NCBI RefSeq assembly: GCF_036670025.1
Contig: NZ_CP137640.1
Span: 96,001-160,000 of the forward strand
Length of the DNA: 64,000 nt
DNA from: Bacillus_BD oryzisoli
GTDB lineage: Bacteria; Bacillota; Bacilli; Bacillales; Cytobacillaceae
Reading direction: 5' to 3'
In this document: positions 1 to 9,204 of the stretch, piece by piece
How positions within the stretch are numbered: the stretch's first letter is position 1
Layout of the letters: each line of letters opens with the position of its first letter
Notes under the pieces: generated by a model
Seen by the model: the letters and a program-made list of their open reading frames with translations, nothing else
What the model was told of the DNA's origin: nothing
Databases searched by the model: none
Translations under genes and position numbers: made by a program

Positions 1-104
1 GTTAAGCTAGTAAGACCCCTGAAAGATGATCAGGTTGATAGGTTTGGGGTGGAAGCGTGGTGACACGTGGAGCTGACAAATACTAATCGGTCGAGGACTT
101 AACC
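1..104 (+). rRNA. 23S rRNA, 3' end only
   Basis: The first bases match the conserved last hundred or so bases of bacterial 23S rRNA, including the TACTAATCGGTCGAGGACTT segment just before the 3' end. The gene starts left of the window, so only the tail is seen. The exact mature end is uncertain by a few bases. Confidence 0.95.
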
Positions 105-173
105 TAATATTGATTACTTATTTTTTCTTCAGCATTATCTAGTTTTGAGGGAACAATTCCTCAAACCAAATAG

Positions 174-289
<116 letters not shown>

Positions 290-293
290 AAGG

Positions 294-319
294 GAGTATC
301 CAATCGGGTACTCTTTTTT
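294..319 (+). terminator. rRNA operon terminator 1
   Basis: An 8-base-pair stem (GAGTATCC with GGGTACTC, one G-T pair) and a 4-base loop are followed by six T residues. It sits directly behind the 5S rRNA and should end the rRNA transcript. Confidence 0.9.
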
Positions 320-340
320 GTATTATATGGCTAATTAAAG

Positions 341-372
341 AACTGTATGGATAAAATCCATGCAGTTTTTTT
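341..372 (+). terminator. rRNA operon terminator 2
   Basis: A 12-base-pair stem (AACTGTATGGAT with ATCCATGCAGTT, one G-T pair), a 3-base loop and a T tract form a second intrinsic terminator in tandem with the first. Tandem terminators fit a very strongly transcribed rRNA operon and insulate the heat-shock operon. Confidence 0.85.
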
Positions 373-493
373 CTGTTCGATGACTATATCGTTCTATAAT
401 AAATTATTGACTGTAGACAGATTGGTCATTTTAACGATAACTAACATATACATATACTGAATTCATTTCAAAAATAAATTCGCTCCTCACCGG

Positions 494-519
494 GTTTGAG
501 AAGATGCTAAAATGGGAAA
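494..519 (+). promoter_or_regulatory. Probable sigma-B promoter of the ctsR operon
   Basis: GTTTGA and GGGAAA separated by 14 bases resemble the sigma-B consensus (GTTTAA, GGGTAT). The clpC operon of B. subtilis is known to have both a sigma-B and a sigma-A promoter, and this match lies upstream of the sigma-A promoter as expected. The -10 element departs from consensus, so this is a moderate call. Confidence 0.45.
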
Positions 520-538
520 ATTATTAAAGTCTGTTTAT

Positions 539-568
539 TTGCCAGAAACAAGGTAAATCAGGTATAAT
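539..568 (+). promoter_or_regulatory. Sigma-A promoter of the ctsR operon
   Basis: TTGCCA and TATAAT are separated by 18 bases. Transcription would start near position 575, inside the CtsR operator, so bound repressor would block initiation. Confidence 0.75.
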
Positions 569-571
569 AAA

Positions 572-588
572 AGTCAAATATAGTCAAA
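572..588 (+). promoter_or_regulatory. CtsR operator
   Basis: Two AGTCAAA heptamers in direct repeat are separated by TAT. This is the known CtsR box (RGTCAAA-NAN-RGTCAAA) and it overlaps the predicted transcription start, which indicates autoregulation of the operon. Confidence 0.93.
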
Positions 589-605
589 GTCAGAAAGGAG
601 GAAGC

Positions 606-1070
606 TTGGTGAGAAACATCTCGGATATTATTGAAAACTACTTAAAAAAAGTCTTAGAGATGAGCGAGAGAGACCTAGTAGAGATCAAACGCAATGAAAT
701 AGCCGATAAATTCCAATGCGTTCCTTCACAAATAAATTATGTAATTAATACACGATTTACAATAGAAAAAGGCTATGTTGTTGAAAGTAAGCGCGGTGGC
801 GGAGGATATATTCGAATTATGAAGGTTCAGTCATACGATCATGCTGATTTAATTGATCAATTGATGAATCTTATTCAAAACCGGGTGACTCAAAGCAGTG
901 CAGAAGATGTAATATACCGCATTGTTGAAGAAGGAATCATTACAGATCGGGAGGCAAGAATTATGCTGAGTGTGATTGACCGCTCTGTTTTATATTTAGA
1001 ACTTCCGCATCGTGATGAACTACGAGCAAGAATGTTGAAAGCTATGCTTCAACAATTAAAATATAAATAA
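606..1070 (+). CDS. ctsR: CtsR, class III heat-shock repressor
   Basis: CtsR is the dimeric repressor of clp genes; it leaves DNA on heat stress and after McsB action. The product of 154 residues has the winged helix-turn-helix around residues 31-51 and the glycine-rich wing RGGGGYIR at 63-70 that acts as the heat sensor. The start is either TTG at 606 or GTG at 609. TTG matches the length of the B. subtilis protein, while GTG has the better 7-base gap to the AAGGAGG ribosome site. It is the first gene of the ctsR-mcsA-mcsB-clpC operon and a CtsR operator lies directly upstream. Confidence 0.96.
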   Translation: MVRNISDIIENYLKKVLEMSERDLVEIKRNEIADKFQCVPSQINYVINTRFTIEKGYVVESKRGGGGYIRIMKVQSYDHADLIDQLMNLIQNRVTQSSAEDVIYRIVEEGIITDREARIMLSVIDRSVLYLELPHRDELRARMLKAMLQQLKYK

Positions 1071-1099
1071 TTGATTAAGTTGGTAAAGAGGTGGATACC

Positions 1100-1648
1100 A
1101 TGGTATGTCAGGAATGTAATCAGCGACCGGCAACACTTCATTTTACAAAAATTGTGAATGGGCAAAAGGAAGAGTTTCACCTTTGTGAAAAATGCGCATC
1201 AGAAAAAGGCGAAATGTTTATGCTTGCCAATCCGTCGGGATTTTCAATTAATAATATACTAGCTGGACTATTTAATATAGAGCCAAAAATACAACAAACA
1301 CATCAAAACCCATTTGAAAAACAGGAAATTCTACAATGTGGACATTGTAAAATGACGTTTCCACAATTTATTAAGACCGGTAGATTTGGCTGTTCAAACT
1401 GTTACACCACATTTAAAGAGCAATTAAAGCCAATCTATAAACGACTTCACAGTGGTAACTCTGCACACAATGGCAAGATACCTAAAAGAATTGGCGGCAC
1501 GATGCATATCATGAAAAATATAGGAGAATTAAAGCAGCAATTGCAAGAACTGATAGCAAGTGAAGAGTTTGAAAAAGCTGCCATAATAAGAGACGAGATC
1601 CGCTCATTAGATCAAAAATTAGATGAAACTGCCAGAGGAGGGGAATAA
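1100..1648 (+). CDS. mcsA: McsA, activator of the McsB arginine kinase
   Basis: McsA is a small zinc protein that activates McsB and helps control CtsR and competence. Four CxxC pairs are visible (residues 3/6, 29/32, 80/83 and 98/101), followed by a C-terminal UVR-type coiled segment near residues 138-173 with the EEFEKAAIIRDEI pattern also found in UvrB and ClpC. The ATG at 1100 is chosen over the GTG nine bases upstream because that GTG lies in the AGAGGTGG ribosome site and the protein then starts like its B. subtilis counterpart. The mcsB ribosome site lies inside the end of this gene. Confidence 0.95.
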   Translation: MVCQECNQRPATLHFTKIVNGQKEEFHLCEKCASEKGEMFMLANPSGFSINNILAGLFNIEPKIQQTHQNPFEKQEILQCGHCKMTFPQFIKTGRFGCSNCYTTFKEQLKPIYKRLHSGNSAHNGKIPKRIGGTMHIMKNIGELKQQLQELIASEEFEKAAIIRDEIRSLDQKLDETARGGE

Positions 1649-1649
1649 C

Positions 1650-2720
1650 TTGTCGCTGGAGCGTTTTTTAAATCAAGCCGTGAGCTCTTGGATGAGCGCT
1701 GAAGGCCCTGACTCCGATATTGTCCTCAGCTCGAGAATACGGTTAGCACGTAATATTGATCAATACAGATTTCCGCTTTTATATTCGAATGAAGAAGCTT
1801 TAGAGGTCATTCAAATCATAAAAAATAGAATGCAAAGTCTTCCGTTTACAAAAGCAGGTGAAATGGATTTACTTATTATGCAGGACTTGCAACCTCTCCA
1901 AAAGAGAGTATTAGTAGAAAAGCATTTAATCAGTCCTAACCTCGCTGAAGATTCAAACAATGGGGCATGTTTACTTTCGGAAAATGAAGAAATCAGCATT
2001 ATGATTAATGAAGAAGATCATATAAGAATACAATGTATATTTTCGGGCTTACAGCTGCAAGAAGCATTGTCAATGGCGAATGAAATCGACGACTGGATTG
2101 AGGATTACGTTACTTACGCATTTGATGAAACAGTCGGCTATTTAACAAGCTGTCCAACAAATGTAGGAACCGGGCTTCGAGCATCTGTAATGATGCACCT
2201 TCCAGGACTTGTCCTTACACAGCAAATGAATCGATTGATTCCAGCAATTAATCAACTTGGGCTAGTTGTTAGAGGAATTTACGGTGAAGGCAGCGAAGCA
2301 TTAGGTAACATCTTTCAAGTTTCCAACCAGATCACATTAGGTAAATCTGAAGAGGACATTGTGGAAGACTTAAAAAGTGTAGTAAGTCAGATTGTATCGC
2401 AGGAGCGTTCGGCCCGTGATGCATTATCTAAGACATCAAATATACAGTTAGAAGACAGGGTTTATCGTTCCTTCGGAGTTTTAGCTAACAGCAGGATTAT
2501 TGAAACGAAGGAAGCAGCTAGATGTTTATCAGATGTAAGGCTTGGTATTGATATGGGCTATATTAAAAATATTTCCCAAAATATTTTAAATGAATTGATG
2601 ATATTAACCCAGCCTGGATTTTTACAACAATATGCCGGAGGTCCATTAAGACCGAATGAACGGGATATTCGTCGGGCTACTCTCATAAGAGAAAGACTAA
2701 ATTTAGAAAAACAAGAGTAG
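1650..2720 (+). CDS. mcsB: McsB, protein arginine kinase
   Basis: McsB is related to phosphagen kinases. It phosphorylates arginines in proteins such as CtsR and marks substrates for ClpC-ClpP degradation. The nucleotide-binding SSRIRLARN motif (residues 27-35) and the active-site segment SCPTNVGTGLRASVMMH with the conserved cysteine are present, and the product of 356 residues is full length. The start is TTG at 1650, six bases after GAGGAGGGG, and gives the N-terminus MSLERF seen in relatives. An ATG 27 bases upstream lies within mcsA before the ribosome site and is rejected. The start is one base after the mcsA stop. Confidence 0.96.
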   Translation: MSLERFLNQAVSSWMSAEGPDSDIVLSSRIRLARNIDQYRFPLLYSNEEALEVIQIIKNRMQSLPFTKAGEMDLLIMQDLQPLQKRVLVEKHLISPNLAEDSNNGACLLSENEEISIMINEEDHIRIQCIFSGLQLQEALSMANEIDDWIEDYVTYAFDETVGYLTSCPTNVGTGLRASVMMHLPGLVLTQQMNRLIPAINQLGLVVRGIYGEGSEALGNIFQVSNQITLGKSEEDIVEDLKSVVSQIVSQERSARDALSKTSNIQLEDRVYRSFGVLANSRIIETKEAARCLSDVRLGIDMGYIKNISQNILNELMILTQPGFLQQYAGGPLRPNERDIRRATLIRERLNLEKQE

Positions 2721-2733
2721 GGAGGAAGTGGAC

Positions 2734-5184
2734 ATGATGTTTGGACGTTTTACAGAAAGAGCTCAAAAGGTGCTGGCTTTAGCCCAGGAAGAGGCGATAC
2801 GATTAGGTCATAATAATATTGGAACAGAGCATATTTTATTAGGACTTGTCCGTGAAGGCGAGGGAATAGCAGCAAAAGCATTGTATGCATTAGGACTCAG
2901 TTCTGAGAAAATTCAGAAGGAAGTTGAAGATTTGATTGGCAGAGGCCAGGATGCAGCTGGGTCCATTCATTACACACCACGAGCAAAGAAAGTAACAGAA
3001 CTATCAATGGATGAGGCAAGAAAGTTGGGACATTCCTATGTTGGAACTGAACATATCCTTTTAGGACTAATTCGTGAAGGTGAAGGTGTTGCAGCACGTG
3101 TATTAAATAACTTAGGCGTCAGCTTGAATAAAGCACGTCAGCAAGTACTTCAGCTGTTAGGAAGCAACGAATCCGGCACACATCAAGGTGGTTCTGCAGC
3201 AAGTGCTAATACACCTACTCTAGACAGCTTAGCCCGTGACTTAACAGTTATTGCCCGTGAAGGAAGTTTGGATCCAGTTATTGGACGAAGCAAAGAAATT
3301 CAACGTGTTATTGAAGTATTAAGCAGACGTACAAAAAATAACCCTGTTTTAATCGGTGAACCAGGGGTTGGTAAAACAGCCATTGCTGAAGGTCTTGCAC
3401 AGCAAATCGTAAACAATGAAGTGCCTGAAATTCTTCGAAATAAACGTGTAATGACTCTTGATATGGGAACAGTCGTTGCTGGTACAAAATACCGCGGTGA
3501 ATTTGAAGACCGTTTAAAGAAAGTAATGGACGAAATCCGCCAAGCCGGCAATATTATATTATTCATTGATGAGCTGCATACATTGATTGGAGCCGGTGGA
3601 GCAGAAGGTGCCATTGATGCATCGAATATCTTAAAGCCGTCACTCGCCCGTGGCGAACTGCAATGTATCGGTGCAACAACATTAGATGAATATCGCAAAT
3701 ATATTGAAAAAGATGCTGCTTTAGAGAGACGTTTCCAGCCAATTATGGTTGATGAACCGACTGCTGATGAATCGATTCAGATTTTAAAAGGATTACGAGA
3801 CAGATACGAAGCGCATCATAGAGTATCGATTACAGACGATGCGATTGAAGCAGCTGTTAAGTTATCTGACCGCTACATTTCTGATCGTTTCCTACCGGAT
3901 AAAGCAATTGACTTAATTGATGAGGCTGGTTCAAAGGTCCGTCTTCGTTCTTATACAACACCACCTAACTTAAAGGAATTGGAAGTTAAGCTTGAAGAAG
4001 TAAGAAAAGAGAAGGATGCAGCCGTTCAAAGCCAGGAATTTGAAAAAGCTGCCTCATTAAGAGATTCAGAACAGCGCCTTCGTGAACAGTTAGAGGAAAC
4101 GAAGAAAATTTGGAAGGAAAAGCAAGGAAAGGAAAACAGTGAAGTTACGGTTGATGACATAGCAAGCGTTGTCTCCAGCTGGACGGGAATTCCTGTTTCA
4201 AAACTACAGCAAACAGAAACAGACAAACTATTGAAACTGGAAGAGATCCTTCACTCACGCGTTATTGGTCAGGAAGAGGCAGTTATCGCTATTTCAAAAG
4301 CAGTTCGCCGTGCACGTGCTGGTTTAAAGGATCCAAAACGCCCTATCGGTTCATTCGTATTCCTTGGACCAACTGGTGTTGGTAAAACTGAATTAGCTCG
4401 GGCATTAGCTGAAGCGATGTTTGGCGATGAGGATGCGATGATTCGAATTGATATGTCTGAATACATGGAAAAGCATTCGACATCAAGACTTGTTGGTTCA
4501 CCTCCAGGCTATGTCGGCTATGAGGAAGGCGGTCAGCTGACTGAAAAAGTGAGAAGAAAGCCATACTCTGTTGTTCTGTTGGATGAAATTGAAAAGGCAC
4601 ATCCGGATGTCTTTAATATCCTGCTTCAAGTATTAGAGGATGGAAGATTAACGGATTCTAAAGGACGTACAGTTGATTTCCGTAATACGGTCTTAATTAT
4701 GACATCTAACGTAGGTGCATCCGCCTTACAAAGAAATAAATATGTCGGCTTCAATATTCAAGATTCAAACCAGGATTATAAGGATATGAAGGGTAAGGTA
4801 ATGGAGGAGCTGAAAAAAGCGTTCCGTCCAGAATTTCTGAACCGTATTGATGAAATTATCGTGTTCCATGCATTAGAGAAGAAACATCTGAAGGAAATTG
4901 TCTCTCTAATGTCTGATCAATTAACAAAACGCTTAGAAGAGCAGCATATTTCACTTGAGCTTACTGATGCCGCTTTAGAAAAGATCTCCGTAGAGGGATA
5001 TGATCCGGAATATGGTGCCCGTCCTCTTCGCAGGGCGATTCAAAAGCATATTGAGGATCGTTTGTCAGAGGAGTTATTAAAAGGAACCGTTCTAACCGGT
5101 CAAAAGGTAATCATTGATGTTGTAGATGATGAATTTACAATCAAAGCAACTGAAGTACAACCAGAATCTCAATTACAAAATTAA
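2734..5184 (+). CDS. clpC: ClpC, AAA+ unfoldase of the ClpCP protease
   Basis: ClpC unfolds proteins and feeds them to ClpP with adaptors such as MecA and McsB. The 816-residue product has two N-terminal Clp repeats (about 1-145), a first AAA+ module with Walker A GEPGVGKT (208-215), a middle coiled-coil/UVR region (about 410-460) for adaptor docking, and a second AAA+ module with Walker A GPTGVGKT (545-552). ATG at 2734 is preferred to the GTG six bases before because GGAGG ends eight bases upstream of it and relatives start MMFGRF. It is the last gene of the CtsR operon and a strong terminator follows. Confidence 0.98.
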   Translation: MMFGRFTERAQKVLALAQEEAIRLGHNNIGTEHILLGLVREGEGIAAKALYALGLSSEKIQKEVEDLIGRGQDAAGSIHYTPRAKKVTELSMDEARKLGHSYVGTEHILLGLIREGEGVAARVLNNLGVSLNKARQQVLQLLGSNESGTHQGGSAASANTPTLDSLARDLTVIAREGSLDPVIGRSKEIQRVIEVLSRRTKNNPVLIGEPGVGKTAIAEGLAQQIVNNEVPEILRNKRVMTLDMGTVVAGTKYRGEFEDRLKKVMDEIRQAGNIILFIDELHTLIGAGGAEGAIDASNILKPSLARGELQCIGATTLDEYRKYIEKDAALERRFQPIMVDEPTADESIQILKGLRDRYEAHHRVSITDDAIEAAVKLSDRYISDRFLPDKAIDLIDEAGSKVRLRSYTTPPNLKELEVKLEEVRKEKDAAVQSQEFEKAASLRDSEQRLREQLEETKKIWKEKQGKENSEVTVDDIASVVSSWTGIPVSKLQQTETDKLLKLEEILHSRVIGQEEAVIAISKAVRRARAGLKDPKRPIGSFVFLGPTGVGKTELARALAEAMFGDEDAMIRIDMSEYMEKHSTSRLVGSPPGYVGYEEGGQLTEKVRRKPYSVVLLDEIEKAHPDVFNILLQVLEDGRLTDSKGRTVDFRNTVLIMTSNVGASALQRNKYVGFNIQDSNQDYKDMKGKVMEELKKAFRPEFLNRIDEIIVFHALEKKHLKEIVSLMSDQLTKRLEEQHISLELTDAALEKISVEGYDPEYGARPLRRAIQKHIEDRLSEELLKGTVLTGQKVIIDVVDDEFTIKATEVQPESQLQN

Positions 5185-5195
5185 GGCTGCAGCAG

Positions 5196-5230
5196 AGAGG
5201 TACACGGGTAGAATACGTGTACCTCTTTTT
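5196..5230 (+). terminator. Terminator after clpC
   Basis: An 11-base-pair stem (AGAGGTACACG with CGTGTACCTCT), a 9-base loop and a T tract lie 12 bases after the clpC stop. It should end most heat-shock operon transcripts before radA. Confidence 0.9.
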
Positions 5231-5251
5231 AGTCAATTCATCATGAATAAG

Positions 5252-5285
5252 TACTTATTCTTGTCGAAAACTCGTATACTATACT
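5252..5285 (+). promoter_or_regulatory. Possible radA promoter
   Basis: Two overlapping TATACT elements (5275-5280 and 5280-5285) could serve as -10 boxes, but no good -35 element is found at standard spacing. A promoter is expected here because the clpC terminator separates radA from the upstream operon. This is a weak call. Confidence 0.3.
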
Positions 5286-5326
5286 TCTAGGCAAAATAGA
5301 ATAGGTAGGGGAAGTGAAGGAAACAA

Positions 5327-6703
5327 GTGGCTAAAAGAAAAACAAAATTTATTTGTCAGGAATGCGGATATGAATCACCTAAATGGATGGGAAAATGTCC
5401 CGGCTGCGGTAACTGGAATAGTATGGTGGAGGAAGTAGAGAAGGCAGTTTCTAGGAGGGGAGCTTTCGCTCATTCAGAAGAGTCGAAAATCGCCGTAAAG
5501 CCGACGCCGATCACAGCAGTTGAAACGGTCAATGAAGCGCGTATCTATACCGATTCAAGGGAGTTAAATCGTGTATTAGGCGGAGGGATTGTCAGAGGTT
5601 CGCTTGTCCTCATTGGTGGAGATCCAGGAATAGGAAAGTCAACACTACTGCTGCAGGTTTCTTCACAATTAGCGATGAAACAGCATGCAGTTCTATATAT
5701 ATCTGGAGAGGAATCGCTGCGTCAAACAAAGCTAAGAGCAGACCGCTTAGGCATTTCCTCTGATAAGTTGCTGGTATATGCTGAAACAAATCTGGAGGAA
5801 ATAAGTCGTACGATTGAGACCGTCAATCCTGAATTTGTCATTGTGGACTCGATTCAGACCGTCTTTCATCCGGAAATCACCTCTGCTCCGGGCAGTGTTT
5901 CTCAAGTGCGTGAATGTACATCCGAGTTGATGAGAATTGGAAAAACAAAAGGAATCGCTATTTTTATTGTCGGCCACGTAACAAAGGAAGGTTCAATAGC
6001 CGGACCGCGTTTGTTAGAGCATATGGTTGACACTGTATTATATTTTGAAGGTGAACGTCATCATACATATCGCATTCTTCGTGCTGTAAAAAACCGCTTT
6101 GGATCGACAAATGAGATGGGGATATTTGAGATGAAGGAAGCAGGTCTTGAGGAGGTAGAGAATCCTTCTGAAATTTTCCTAGAGGAACGCTCTCAAGGTG
6201 CAGCAGGTTCTACCGTTGTTGCATCAATGGAAGGAACAAGACCTGTGCTTGTAGAAATTCAAGCGCTTATTTCACCAACGAGCTTTGGAAACCCGCGCCG
6301 AATGGCAACTGGTATTGATCATAACCGTGTCCCGCTTCTAATGGCTGTATTAGAAAAAAGAGTCGGGATGCTGCTGCAGAATCAGGATGCCTATTTAAAA
6401 GTAGCAGGCGGTGTGAAATTAGATGAACCAGCTATTGATTTAGCCATTGCCGTCAGCATCGCTTCAAGCTTTCGCGACCGGCCGACTAGACCCACTGACT
6501 GCGTCATTGGGGAGGTAGGCTTAACTGGTGAAGTGAGACGGGTTTCCCGAATTGAACAACGGGTACAGGAAGCCGCAAAGCTTGGGTTTGAACGAATTAT
6601 CCTGCCGGAAAATAATCTTGGCGGCTGGAAAGGACCAGAGGGCATTCAATTAATCGGGGTAGCTACTGTCAGTGAAGCATTACAAGCTGCTTTAGGGGGA
6701 TAA
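5327..6703 (+). CDS. radA: RadA, DNA repair and recombination ATPase
   Basis: RadA is a RecA-related branch-migration ATPase used in recombinational repair and transformation. The 458-residue protein has an N-terminal zinc finger (cysteines 10, 13, 24 and 27), Walker A GGDPGIGKST (97-106), the RadA-specific KNRFG motif (255-259) and a C-terminal Lon-protease-like domain. Length equals that of B. subtilis RadA. It starts with GTG, seven bases after a GTGAAGG ribosome site. The disA start is three bases after its stop, which indicates cotranscription. Confidence 0.97.
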   Translation: MAKRKTKFICQECGYESPKWMGKCPGCGNWNSMVEEVEKAVSRRGAFAHSEESKIAVKPTPITAVETVNEARIYTDSRELNRVLGGGIVRGSLVLIGGDPGIGKSTLLLQVSSQLAMKQHAVLYISGEESLRQTKLRADRLGISSDKLLVYAETNLEEISRTIETVNPEFVIVDSIQTVFHPEITSAPGSVSQVRECTSELMRIGKTKGIAIFIVGHVTKEGSIAGPRLLEHMVDTVLYFEGERHHTYRILRAVKNRFGSTNEMGIFEMKEAGLEEVENPSEIFLEERSQGAAGSTVVASMEGTRPVLVEIQALISPTSFGNPRRMATGIDHNRVPLLMAVLEKRVGMLLQNQDAYLKVAGGVKLDEPAIDLAIAVSIASSFRDRPTRPTDCVIGEVGLTGEVRRVSRIEQRVQEAAKLGFERIILPENNLGGWKGPEGIQLIGVATVSEALQAALGG

Positions 6704-6706
6704 AGA

Positions 6707-7783
6707 GTGGAAAACAAAAAGTCTGGCGATCAAGCAATGAGTAGAATCTTACAATTTATGGCCCCTGGAACGTCGATTCGGGAAGGGATAGATAATGTTC
6801 TTCGAGCCAATACAGGCGGATTAATCGTGTTAGGCTGTAATGAAAAAGTAAAAACACTTGTAAATGGCGGGTTTAAGATTCAATGCCCATTTTCGCCGAG
6901 CTATTTGTATGAGCTATCCAAGATGGATGGAGCCATTATTTTAAATGAATCGGGCAGTGAGATTTTAATCGCAAACGCTCAATTAGCCCCAGATACGAGC
7001 ATTCCCTCATCGGAAACGGGGATGCGTCACCGTACGGCCGAGAGGGTTGCGAAACAGACAGGTGCGCTTGTTATTGCCATTTCACAAAGAAGGAATGTCA
7101 TTACCCTCTATCAAGGCCAATTACGGTATGCACTAAGGGAAATTGCCGTCATTTTGGCAAAGGCGAATCAAGCCGTGCAGACATTAGAAAAGTATAAAGT
7201 AGTATTAGAGCAAAGCGTCACTAATCTAAGTATCCTGGAGCTAGAGGAGCTTGTTACCTACAGCGACCTTCTACAAACGATGCACCGATTTACAATGGTA
7301 CTGAGAATTAAAAACGAACTGCTCAACTATTTAAATGAATTAGGAACAGAAGGCAGGCTGATTCAGCTGCAAATGAATGAGCTTTTGATTGATATGGAAA
7401 AGGAAGCAAAGCTGGTTATTAAGGATTATGCCAATTTAAGAAATGTAAACGTGAATGAAGTCATGAGTAGGCTGCATGAATTCGCTCATATGGAAGTCAT
7501 TGAAGACAACCTTGTCTTAAAGCAGTTTGGTTATCAAGGTTATGTCCACCTTGATGAGGTGAAATATCCGCGTGGCTATCGAATGCTGAGTAAAATTCCC
7601 CGTTTACCGCTGGTGATTATTGAAAATTTAATTGACCGTTTTCATGATCTTCCTGCCATTACCAAAGCAACTGTTGCGGAATTGGATGAGGTTGAGGGCA
7701 TTGGCGATGTAAGAGCAAGAAAAATTAAGGATGGCTTAAAGCTATTAAAGGATCAATTGTTAGCCGATCGCAGCTTCAAATAA
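6707..7783 (+). CDS. disA: DisA, diadenylate cyclase and DNA scanning protein
   Basis: DisA makes cyclic di-AMP and reports DNA branch structures during sporulation and repair; RadA is a known partner that inhibits it. The product of 358 residues has the diadenylate cyclase motifs DGA (74-76) and RHRTA (107-111), a helical spine, and a C-terminal helix-hairpin-helix DNA-binding segment with VEGIGDVRARKI. It starts with GTG, and its ribosome site AGGGGG lies in the end of radA. Translational coupling with radA is likely. Confidence 0.97.
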   Translation: MENKKSGDQAMSRILQFMAPGTSIREGIDNVLRANTGGLIVLGCNEKVKTLVNGGFKIQCPFSPSYLYELSKMDGAIILNESGSEILIANAQLAPDTSIPSSETGMRHRTAERVAKQTGALVIAISQRRNVITLYQGQLRYALREIAVILAKANQAVQTLEKYKVVLEQSVTNLSILELEELVTYSDLLQTMHRFTMVLRIKNELLNYLNELGTEGRLIQLQMNELLIDMEKEAKLVIKDYANLRNVNVNEVMSRLHEFAHMEVIEDNLVLKQFGYQGYVHLDEVKYPRGYRMLSKIPRLPLVIIENLIDRFHDLPAITKATVAELDEVEGIGDVRARKIKDGLKLLKDQLLADRSFK

Positions 7784-7820
7784 TCTATAGGTATATAGGA
7801 ACTTATTCAGAAAAAGACTA

Positions 7821-7849
7821 TTGAACTAGTTATAGTATTGTGTTAAAAT
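7821..7849 (+). promoter_or_regulatory. Sigma-A promoter upstream of the PIN/TRAM gene
   Basis: TTGAAC and TAAAAT with 17 bases between them lie in the 237-base gap after disA. A second -10-like TATAAT occurs at 7994-7999 with a poor -35 element and would leave a very short leader. Confidence 0.55.
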
Positions 7850-8020
7850 GAAAAATTAATTATTTGACACATTCTTTTAGTGGGTGCTAATCTAAAGATA
7901 ACTAAGGACAGCAATTGGATAAGAATGACAAAGGTTTAATTGACTAAAAAATAAAATATGTTCGTAAATAGGTTTCGTTTTTTGCAAATTGTTTATAATG
8001 AATAAAAAGGAGGTGAAGGA

Positions 8021-9103
8021 ATGTTAAAACGAATCGTTCAGGCTTGTTTCCTCATTATTGGAGGAACGCTGGGACTGTTTTTAATCCCAGATTTATTAAG
8101 ACTAGTTAATTTTGATGACATTCCTCTGATAAATAATCCATATGTATCCGTCATATTGGGCTCTATTATTTTTTATATTATAACGTTTTGGGCAATTGAC
8201 TATGTAGTGAACTTTGTAAAGTGGCTTGAAGAGACATTAGTAAGAGCACCAATAACAGATATTATTTTTGGTAGTTTAGGGCTTGTTTCTGGACTTATTA
8301 TTGCCTTTTTAATTGGCTATGCTCTTAATGCCATTGAAGTACCGATTGTCAATACGGTGGCACCGATCTTATTAACACTTTTATTTGGTTATTTAGGTTT
8401 TTCAGTTGGATTTAAAAAACGTGATGAATTGCTGGGTTTATGGGCGAACAAGAAGAAAAAACCAGTAGAAGAAGAGTCAGAGAACGAGGGTAATAATACT
8501 TTGAAGATATTGGATACGAGTGTTATTATCGATGGTAGGATTGCAGATATTTGTCAAACCGGATTTTTGGAAGGAATCATAGTTATTCCTCAGTTTGTTT
8601 TAGCAGAGCTGCAGCATATTGCTGATTCCTCAGATGTGTTAAAGAGAAATAGAGGGCGCCGCGGACTGGATATTTTGAATCGAATTCAAAAGGAACTAGC
8701 CATTAAAGTTGAAATCTATGAAGGAGATTTTGATGAAATTCAGGAAGTGGACAGCAAGCTGGTGAAGCTGGCAAAGATTACAGGCGGGGTTGTCGTGACA
8801 AATGACTTTAATCTAAATAAAGTATGTGAGCTGCAGCAGGTATCTGTTTTAAATATTAATGACCTGGCAAATGCGGTTAAACCGGTGGTGCTCCCAGGAG
8901 AAGAAATGAATGTCCAAGTGATTAAAGATGGAAAAGAACATAATCAGGGAGTTGCTTATTTGGATGACGGTACGATGATTGTTGTAGAGGATGGCCGTGA
9001 TTATATTGGTAAGCACCTTGATGTACTTGTTACAAGTGTTTTGCAAACCTCTGCAGGCAGAATGATTTTTGCAAAGCCCAAATTGCTGGAAAAGGCACTC
9101 TAA
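8021..9103 (+). CDS. yacL: Membrane PIN/TRAM domain protein (YacL family)
   Basis: The 360-residue product has four predicted membrane helices (about 7-24, 42-62, 78-100 and 109-129), then a charged linker, a PIN domain that begins with LDTSVIIDGRI (164-174, first acidic residue D165), and a C-terminal TRAM domain. PIN domains are usually metal-dependent ribonucleases and TRAM domains bind RNA, so a membrane-anchored RNase is likely, although the role of this family is not settled. The ATG follows a strong AAAGGAGGTGA site. In B. subtilis the gene sits at the same place between disA and ispD. Confidence 0.93.
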   Translation: MLKRIVQACFLIIGGTLGLFLIPDLLRLVNFDDIPLINNPYVSVILGSIIFYIITFWAIDYVVNFVKWLEETLVRAPITDIIFGSLGLVSGLIIAFLIGYALNAIEVPIVNTVAPILLTLLFGYLGFSVGFKKRDELLGLWANKKKKPVEEESENEGNNTLKILDTSVIIDGRIADICQTGFLEGIIVIPQFVLAELQHIADSSDVLKRNRGRRGLDILNRIQKELAIKVEIYEGDFDEIQEVDSKLVKLAKITGGVVVTNDFNLNKVCELQQVSVLNINDLANAVKPVVLPGEEMNVQVIKDGKEHNQGVAYLDDGTMIVVEDGRDYIGKHLDVLVTSVLQTSAGRMIFAKPKLLEKAL

Positions 9104-9151
9104 ATGATAGATAAAGAATAAATGCATGTTGAGCATAGATTTTAGCTCAGG

Positions 9152-9176
9152 CGCCGGCAGTTTATTCCGGCGTTTT
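9152..9176 (+). terminator. Short terminator between yacL and ispD
   Basis: A GC-only 6-base-pair stem (CGCCGG with CCGGCG), a 9-base loop and four T residues follow yacL. The short T tract suggests partial termination, with some read-through into ispD. Confidence 0.55.
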
Positions 9177-9204
9177 CATGCGTTCATAGATAGGAGATCG
9201 GGTT

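Noticed and set aside
3300..3698. A 132-codon frame on the minus strand within clpC, and many similar antisense frames within ribosomal and polymerase genes
   Set aside because: They are mirror frames of highly conserved coding sequence, lack ribosome sites, and give compositions unlike real proteins.
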